From Phytohabitans suffuscus (GTDB lineage Bacteria; Actinomycetota; Actinomycetes; Mycobacteriales; Micromonosporaceae): a stretch of 64,000 nt of DNA. Shown here piece after piece: positions 58,712 through 64,000 of the stretch; the stretch's first letter is position 1, and each line of letters begins with the position of its first letter. The stretch lies in assembly GCF_011764565.1 (NCBI RefSeq), contig NZ_AP022871.1, positions 7,316,320 to 7,380,319 on the forward strand, read 5' to 3'. The notes beneath the pieces were generated by a model. The model worked only from the letters and a program-made list of their open reading frames with translations, had not been told where the DNA came from and did not search any database. A program made the translations under genes and the position numbers.

Positions 58712-61010
58712 GTGACCGTCACGCCGACCCGGACAGCGCCGTACGCCGGCCTGCGGGTCGAGGTGCACGGGGTCGTGCAGGGCGTCGGCTTCCGCCCGTT
58801 CGTCTACCGCACGGCCGTCGCGTGCGGCGTACACGGCGACGTGCGCAACGCCGGCGGCCACGTCACCATCCGGGTCCGCGGCGCCGACCTCGCGGTGGCC
58901 GCCTTCCTGGACCGCCTCGTACACGACGCCCCGTGCCAGGCCCGGGTCGACCGCGTGGAGACCACACCCCTGGACCGCTGGCGGCCGCGCCACGGCTTCA
59001 GGGTGCTGGACAGCGCCCGCGAAGCCGGCGGCGGCGACCTGCCACCCGACCTGGCCACCTGCGACGCCTGCCTGCGCGAGCTCTTCGACCCGGCGGACCG
59101 CCGCTACCGGTACCCCTTCGTCAACTGCACCGACTGCGGCCCGCGCGCGACCGTCGTCACCGACCTGCCGTATGACCGGGCGCGCACCACGATGGCCCGC
59201 TTTCCCATGTGCCGCGCCTGCGCGGCCGAGTACCACGACCCCGGCGACCGCCGCTTTCACGCCGAACCGATCGCCTGCCCGGCCTGCGGCCCCGCCTCTG
59301 CTGGTGGGACGGCACCGCCATCGGGACGCCGCACTGTCCGCGGCGGTCGACGCCGTCGACGCCGGCGGCCTCGTCGCGGTCAAAGGCATCGGCGGGTACC
59401 AGTTGGTGTGCGACGCCACCGACGCCGCGGCGGTGGCCCGGACGCGCGCCGCCAAGCACCGCCCGGCCAAGCCGCTCGCCGTCATGGTCCCCGACCCCGA
59501 CACCGCCGGCCGCCTCGCCCACCTCGACGCGGCCGAACACGCCCTGCTCACCGGCGCCGCCCGCCCGATCGTGCTGGCCCGCCGGCAGGGCGCAGACGCG
59601 CTCGCCGCGGGCGTGACGGGTGGGCTGCCGGAGATCGGGATCTTCCTGCCGTACAGCCCGCTGCACCATCTGCTGCTCCATGCGCTGGCCCGCCCCCTCG
59701 TCGTCACCAGCGGCAACCGCGCCGGGGAGCCGATCGCGACCGACCCGGCCACCGCGCGGCAGGTGCTCGCACCGCTTGTCGACGGCGTGCTCGACCACGA
59801 CCGGCCGATCCACTCCCGCTACGACGACTCGGTCGCCCGCGTCGTCGCCGCCGTCCCGCGGGTCGTGCGCCGCGCCCGCGGCTACGCGCCGCGCGCCCTG
59901 CCGCTCCCGGTGCCGACGCCGGAGCCGTTGCTGGCCGTCGGGGCGCAGCTCAAGCACACGACCGCGCTGGCCAGCGCGGACCGGGCGGTGCTCGGCCCGC
60001 ACACCGGCGACCTGGAGAACGCCGAGACCCTCGCCGCGTTCGAGCAGAGCGTCGCGCGGCTGGCCCGCCTGCGCGGCGCCCAGCCCACGGTCGTCGCGCA
60101 CGACTTACACCCCGGCTACCTGTCCACCCAGTACGCCGCCGCGCACTTCCCCGCCGGCCGGCGGCTCGCGGTCCAGCACCACCATGCCCACGTGGCCGCC
60201 GTCGCCGCGGAGCACGGCCTGCCCGAGCCGTTCATCGGGATCGCGTACGACGGTCTGGGGCTCGGCGACGACGGCACCTTCTGGGGCGGCGAGGTGCTGC
60301 TGGCCGGCTACACCGGCTACCGGCGGATCGGCCGCTTCGGCTACGCGCCGATGCCCGGTGGTGCGGCCGCGGTGCGCCGCCCGGCCCGGATGGCCCTCGG
60401 CTACCTCTTCGGGGCCGAGGATCTCGGCGCGCGGCCACCTCGTCTTCCGGCCGGCCTGTCCGCCCGGCTCGACTCCCGTGAGGTCGAGGTCGTGCGCCGG
60501 ATGGTCGAACGGCACCTCAACTCACCGCTCGCCTCCAGCGCGGGCCGGCTCTTCGACGCCGTGGCCAGCCTGCTCGGTGTCGCCGACGATGCCACGTACG
60601 AAGGTGAGGCGGCGATCCGGCTGGAAGCCGCGGCATCGGGCCACCCGAGCGGCGGAGGGTTGCGCTGGCGCCTGGTCCGGCGTGACGAGCTGTGGGTGTA
60701 CGACCCGGTGCCCACGCTCACCGACGCGCTGGAACGCGCCGCCAGCGAGCCGGCCGGCCTGGTCGCCGCCCGCTTCCACACCACCCTCGTCGAAGTGACA
60801 GTGGCCCTGGCGTCGCAGGTGGAGAGTCCGAACAGGAGCGTCTGCCTCGCCGGCGGGGTCTGGCAGAACCGGCGGCTCGCCGCGGAGACGGTGGCCGCCC
60901 TCGCCGCCGCCGGGTTCCGGGCGTACCTCGGCGAGGAGGTGCCCGTGAACGACGGCGGCATCAGCTACGGGCAGGCGGCCGTAGCGGCCGCCCGGCTGGC
61001 CAGGAGGTGA
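58712..61010 (+). CDS. hypF: carbamoyltransferase HypF, two frameshifts as given
   Basis: HypF makes the thiocarboxamide precursor of the cyanide ligands of the NiFe site. The acylphosphatase-like start (VEVHGVVQGVGFRPFVYRTA), zinc motifs (CDACLRELFDPADRRYRYPF, CRACAAEYHDP, CPACGP), YrdC-like region (LVAVKGIGGYQLVCDATD) and Kae1-like carbamoyltransferase domain (VQHHHAHVAAVAAEHGL, VCLAGGVWQNRRL) are all present. The frame breaks at CCCC 59290-59293 and at GGG 59323-59325; one added base at each gives CGPRLCWWDGTAIGDAALSAA. The restored protein has about 765 residues, the usual length. GTG 58712 is preferred over ATG 58628 because a promoter-like box lies between them. Confidence 0.9.
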
Positions 61011-61015
61011 CCGCG

Positions 61016-61288
61016 ATGTGCCTGGGCATCCCCGGCCGGATCGTCGAGGTGAGCGCGCCCGACGACCGGCCCGACCTGCGCACCGGCGTGGTCGACTTCG
61101 ACGGGATCCGCCGCGCGGTCTGCCTGGTCTACACGCCGGAAGCGGAGGTCGGCGACTACGTCATCGTCCACGTGGGCGTCGCGATCAGCCGGGTCGACGA
61201 GGCGGAAGCGGCCCGCACCCTCGCGGTCATCCGCGCGATCCCGGACGCGCTCGCGGCAGAGCTCGGCCCCGACGGAGCCCGGCTATGA
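61016..61288 (+). CDS. hypC: hydrogenase maturation chaperone HypC
   Basis: A 90-residue HypC/HybG chaperone starting with the invariant MCLGIPGRIVEV, whose cysteine binds the Fe(CN)2CO unit and the large subunit. GVVDFDGIRRAVCLVY and VGDYVIVHVGVAISRVDEAEA are typical. AGGAGGTG precedes the ATG, five bases after the hypF stop. The stop overlaps hypD (ATGA). Confidence 0.94.
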   Translation: MCLGIPGRIVEVSAPDDRPDLRTGVVDFDGIRRAVCLVYTPEAEVGDYVIVHVGVAISRVDEAEAARTLAVIRAIPDALAAELGPDGARL

Positions 61289-62391
61289 AGTACCTCGACG
61301 AGTACCGGGATCCCGTGCTGGCCCGCCGCCTGCTGGACGAGCTGCGCAAGGTGGCCACCGCACCGTGGACCATCATGGAGGTCTGCGGCGGGCAGACCCA
61401 CACGATCGTGCGGCAGGGCATCGACGAACTGCTGCCGGCCGGCATCCGGATGATCCACGGGCCGGGCTGCCCGGTGTGCGTGACGCCGCTGGCCATGGTC
61501 GACAAGGCGGTCGCCATCGCCGCCCGACCAGAGGTGACCTTCACCAGCTACGGCGACATGCTGCGCGTGCCCGGCTCCATCGGCGACCTCATCGGCGTCA
61601 AGGCCCGCGGCGGCGACATACGGGTCGTGTACTCACCGCTGGACGCCGTCCGCATCGCCGAGGCCCACCCCGACCGGCAGGTGGTCTTCTTCGCCGTCGG
61701 CTTCGAGACCACCGCACCGGCGAACGCCATGGCCGTGCTGCACGCCGCCGCACGCGGGCTGGCAAACTTCACCGTGCTGGTCAGCCACGTGCTCGTGCCA
61801 CCGGCGATCACCGCGATCCTGGACGCCCCCGACAACGAGGTGCGCGGGTTCCTGGCCGCCGGCCACGTGTGCGCCGTGATGGGCTACACCGAGTACGAGC
61901 CGATCGCCGCCCGCTACCGGGTACCCATCGTGGTCACCGGCTTCGAGCCGCTCGACCTGATCGAAGGCATCCTCATGACCGTCCGGCAGCTCGAAGAGGG
62001 CCGAGCCGAGGTGGAGAACCAGTACGCCCGCGCGGTCCGCCGCACCGGCAACACCGCCGCCCGCGACGCGATCCGCCAGGTCTTCACGGTCACCGACCGG
62101 ACCTGGCGGGGCATCGGCGAGATCCCCGCCAGCGGCCTCGCCCTCGCGCCCCGCTACGCCGCCTACGACGCCGAGCGCCGCTTCGCCGTCGAACGCGTCG
62201 GCACCGGCGAACACCCGTCCTGCGTCGCCGGTGACATCCTGCGCGGCACCCGGCTGCCCACCGACTGCGCGGCATACGGCACCGCCTGCACGCCCCGCAC
62301 ACCCCTCGGCGCGCCGATGGTGTCCGCCGAAGGCACCTGCGCCGCCTTCTTCAGCGCCGGCCGTCATCGATCCACTGTGGGGAGTCCATGA
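61285..62391 (+). CDS. hypD: hydrogenase maturation scaffold HypD
   Basis: A 368-residue iron-sulfur scaffold on which the Fe(CN)2CO group is assembled. Conserved motifs are IMEVCGGQTHTIVRQGIDEL, MIHGPGCPVCVTPLAMVDKA, FAVGFETTAPANAMAVL, and the C-terminal cluster cysteines in EHPSCVAGDILRG, PTDCAAYGTACTP and AEGTCAAFF. It overlaps hypC and hypE, so C, D and E are made together. Confidence 0.95.
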   Translation: MKYLDEYRDPVLARRLLDELRKVATAPWTIMEVCGGQTHTIVRQGIDELLPAGIRMIHGPGCPVCVTPLAMVDKAVAIAARPEVTFTSYGDMLRVPGSIGDLIGVKARGGDIRVVYSPLDAVRIAEAHPDRQVVFFAVGFETTAPANAMAVLHAAARGLANFTVLVSHVLVPPAITAILDAPDNEVRGFLAAGHVCAVMGYTEYEPIAARYRVPIVVTGFEPLDLIEGILMTVRQLEEGRAEVENQYARAVRRTGNTAARDAIRQVFTVTDRTWRGIGEIPASGLALAPRYAAYDAERRFAVERVGTGEHPSCVAGDILRGTRLPTDCAAYGTACTPRTPLGAPMVSAEGTCAAFFSAGRHRSTVGSP

Positions 62392-63425
62392 TGGAGCTCA
62401 GCTGCCCCGTGCCCCGTGCGGAGACCGAACGGGTGCTGCTCGGCCACGGGTCCGGCGGCCAGCTCATGGCGGAGCTGCTCGGCAAGGTCATCACCCCCGG
62501 CCTGGTGGCGCCCGGCCCGGCCGAGGACGCCGCGCTCGTACCCTTCGGCGACGGCCAGGCGGTGCTCTCCACCGACACCTTCGTGGTCACGCCGCGCTTC
62601 TTCCCCGGCGGCGACATCGGCTCGCTCGCCGTGCACGGCACCGTCAACGACCTGGCCATGCGCGGCGCCACCCCGGTCGCGCTCTGCCTGGCGTACGTGC
62701 TGGAGGAAGGTCTGCCGATCGACGAGCTGGCCCGGATCACCGCCTCGGTCGCGGTGGCGGCCCACTCCGCCGGCGTGCCGGTCGTCACCGGCGACACCAA
62801 GGTCGTCGGCCGCGGCGCCGCGGACGGCATCTACGTCACCACCACCGGCCTCGGCGCGCCGCTGCCCGGCGCCGAGGTCTCCGCCGCCCGCGGCCGGCCC
62901 GGCGACGTGGTGCTGCTGTCCGGCCCGATCGGCTGTCACGGCACCGCCATCCTGTCCGCCCGCGAGGACCTGGGCTTCGACAGCGAGATCCGCTCGGACA
63001 GCCAGCCCCTGAACCGACTCGTCGCACGCATGGTCGCCGCCGCCGGCCCGGAGCTACACGCGTTGCGCGACCCGACCCGCGGCGGGCTGGCCAGCGCCCT
63101 CAACGAGCTCGCCGCGGCCTCCGGCGTCGGCATCGAGATCGAGGAGGCCGCCCTCCCGGTGCCGCCGCCGGTGGCCGCGGCGTGCGAGCTGCTCGGCCTG
63201 GACCCGCTGCACGTCGCCAACGAGGGCTGCCTGGTCGCCCTGGTCGCCCCGCCGGCCGCCGGCGCGGTACTGGCCGCGATGCGCGACGGCCCGGAAGCTC
63301 CGGACGCCCGCGTCATCGGCGCCGTCACCGCCGCACGCGCCGGCCGGGTCACCGCCCGCACACTCGTCGGCTCCACCCGCGTCGTCGACATGCTCGTCGG
63401 CGAACAGCTCCCGCGCATCTGCTGA
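62388..63425 (+). CDS. hypE: hydrogenase maturation dehydratase HypE
   Basis: A 345-residue ATP-dependent dehydratase that turns the thiocarboxamide on its C-terminal cysteine into cyanide. LLGHGSGGQLMAELL, the AIR-synthase-like metal/ATP motifs (STDTFVVTPRFFPGGDIGSL, VTGDTKVVGRG) and the essential last residues PRIC are present. Two ATGs (62388 and 62391) are possible. HypA and HypB, which insert nickel, are not in the window. Confidence 0.95.
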   Translation: MMELSCPVPRAETERVLLGHGSGGQLMAELLGKVITPGLVAPGPAEDAALVPFGDGQAVLSTDTFVVTPRFFPGGDIGSLAVHGTVNDLAMRGATPVALCLAYVLEEGLPIDELARITASVAVAAHSAGVPVVTGDTKVVGRGAADGIYVTTTGLGAPLPGAEVSAARGRPGDVVLLSGPIGCHGTAILSAREDLGFDSEIRSDSQPLNRLVARMVAAAGPELHALRDPTRGGLASALNELAAASGVGIEIEEAALPVPPPVAAACELLGLDPLHVANEGCLVALVAPPAAGAVLAAMRDGPEAPDARVIGAVTAARAGRVTARTLVGSTRVVDMLVGEQLPRIC

Positions 63426-63480
63426 GGGAAGCTCCCCCGGCCGGTCCGGGTCGGGCAGCCGGGTCACCGCGTCGACCGGC

Positions 63481-64000
63481 TCAGTTCGCGGCGACCAGCA
63501 GGGACGCCGCGTCGGTGACCGGCAGCGCCTCGGTGCTGACCGGGTCGAAGAAGTACGCCCGGCTCAGGTCGACGGCCACCGCCACCTCGTCGCCGGCCCG
63601 AACCGGAGTGAGCGCGGGCAGCCGGGCCGTCCACAGACTCGGCGCACCCTCGTCCTCGGCCCCCAGCGGCTCCGACCGGCCGGCGGCGGCCGGTGACAAG
63701 AAGAGCAGGTTCTTCTCGCCACCGAGCGACTCGACGGTGACGGCGGTCACCCGAAGCCGCGGTCCGGGCGGGTCGCCTTCCGGCAGCGCGATGGCGCTGG
63801 GGCGCAGCCCGAGGACGATCTCGCGCCCGGCGTAGGCGCGCAGGTCGGGGCGGAGGGCGAGCTGGCTGTCCGGCAGCGGCCAACGGTGCTCGCCGAGCAC
63901 CAGGGTCAGCCCGTCGCCGCCGTCCTCCAGGCGGCAGGCGGCCAGGTTCATCGCGGGCGAGCCGATGAAGCCGGCCACGAAGACGTTGCGCGGTGCGGCG
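63481..64000 (-). CDS. ABC transporter ATP-binding protein (UgpC/MsmK-like), 5' part outside window
   Basis: Only the C-terminal roughly 170 residues are visible. They begin APRNVFVAGFIGSPAMNLAA, the segment that follows the ATPase domain in sugar-importing UgpC/MsmK/MalK ATPases, and continue with a TOBE/OB-fold domain (YAGREIVLGLRPSAIALPEG, FDPVSTEALPV). The Walker motifs lie beyond the right edge. It converges on hypE with a 55-bp gap and probably belongs to the next gene cluster rather than the hydrogenase unit. Confidence 0.87.
   Translation of the reverse strand, partial: AAPRNVFVAGFIGSPAMNLAACRLEDGGDGLTLVLGEHRWPLPDSQLALRPDLRAYAGREIVLGLRPSAIALPEGDPPGPRLRVTAVTVESLGGEKNLLFLSPAAAGRSEPLGAEDEGAPSLWTARLPALTPVRAGDEVAVAVDLSRAYFFDPVSTEALPVTDAASLLVAAN

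Overview
The window is very GC-rich, densely coded actinobacterial DNA. GTG starts, ATGA/GTGA overlaps, an OmpR/BTAD regulator and a SAM-IV-type riboswitch all fit Actinomycetes. A Micromonosporaceae-like soil organism is my guess from gene content, not something I can prove. No tRNA, rRNA, CRISPR array, integrase or IS element was seen.

Region 1 (1-13.4 kb) is an aerobic phenol/catechol meta-cleavage cluster. On the minus strand lie the lower-pathway hydratase, acylating acetaldehyde dehydrogenase and 4-hydroxy-2-oxovalerate aldolase (cut by the window edge), plus an IclR regulator. A second, divergent IclR regulator follows. Next comes a split PEP-synthase-like dikinase resembling phenylphosphate synthase or CreHI, then a small unknown protein. 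The multicomponent phenol hydroxylase (DmpL, M, N, O-like), a plant-type ferredoxin, catechol 2,3-dioxygenase and the hydroxylase reductase complete the cluster. Together they would turn phenols into catechol, open the ring and give pyruvate and acetyl-CoA.

Region 2 (13.4-27.5 kb) is an accessory patchwork. It holds decayed TPR fragments, a YefM/RelE-type toxin-antitoxin pair, a riboswitch-controlled class V aminotransferase, a methyltransferase, a repeat-containing hypothetical protein, an alpha/beta hydrolase divergent from a BTAD regulator, an SDR that has lost its catalytic lysine, a GH15 glycosidase, and a TPR protein with a metallo-beta-lactamase-fold partner.

Region 3 (27.5-63.4 kb) looks like one hypoxia/redox-stress island. 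It contains a DoxD-like membrane protein, aldehyde and alcohol dehydrogenases, a three-subunit transhydrogenase, four universal stress proteins, a PAP2 enzyme, a CBS site-2 protease, a beta-CASP nuclease, two carotenoid genes, and a sulfide:quinone oxidoreductase/TusE/DsrE operon. It continues with CueP, two DUF1876 proteins, a 2-oxoacid:ferredoxin oxidoreductase operon with a GltD-like iron-sulfur flavoprotein, and a complete group 3b [NiFe] hydrogenase with its protease and HypF, C, D, E. Sites resembling the DosR/DevR box (GGGACCTTnGGnCC-like) recur upstream of many of these genes, suggesting one oxygen-responsive regulon. The window ends in the 3' part of a UgpC-type ABC ATPase gene.

A caution applies throughout. 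At least seven genes carry single-base losses, all in G/C runs, about ten in total. These look like sequence errors rather than real gene decay.
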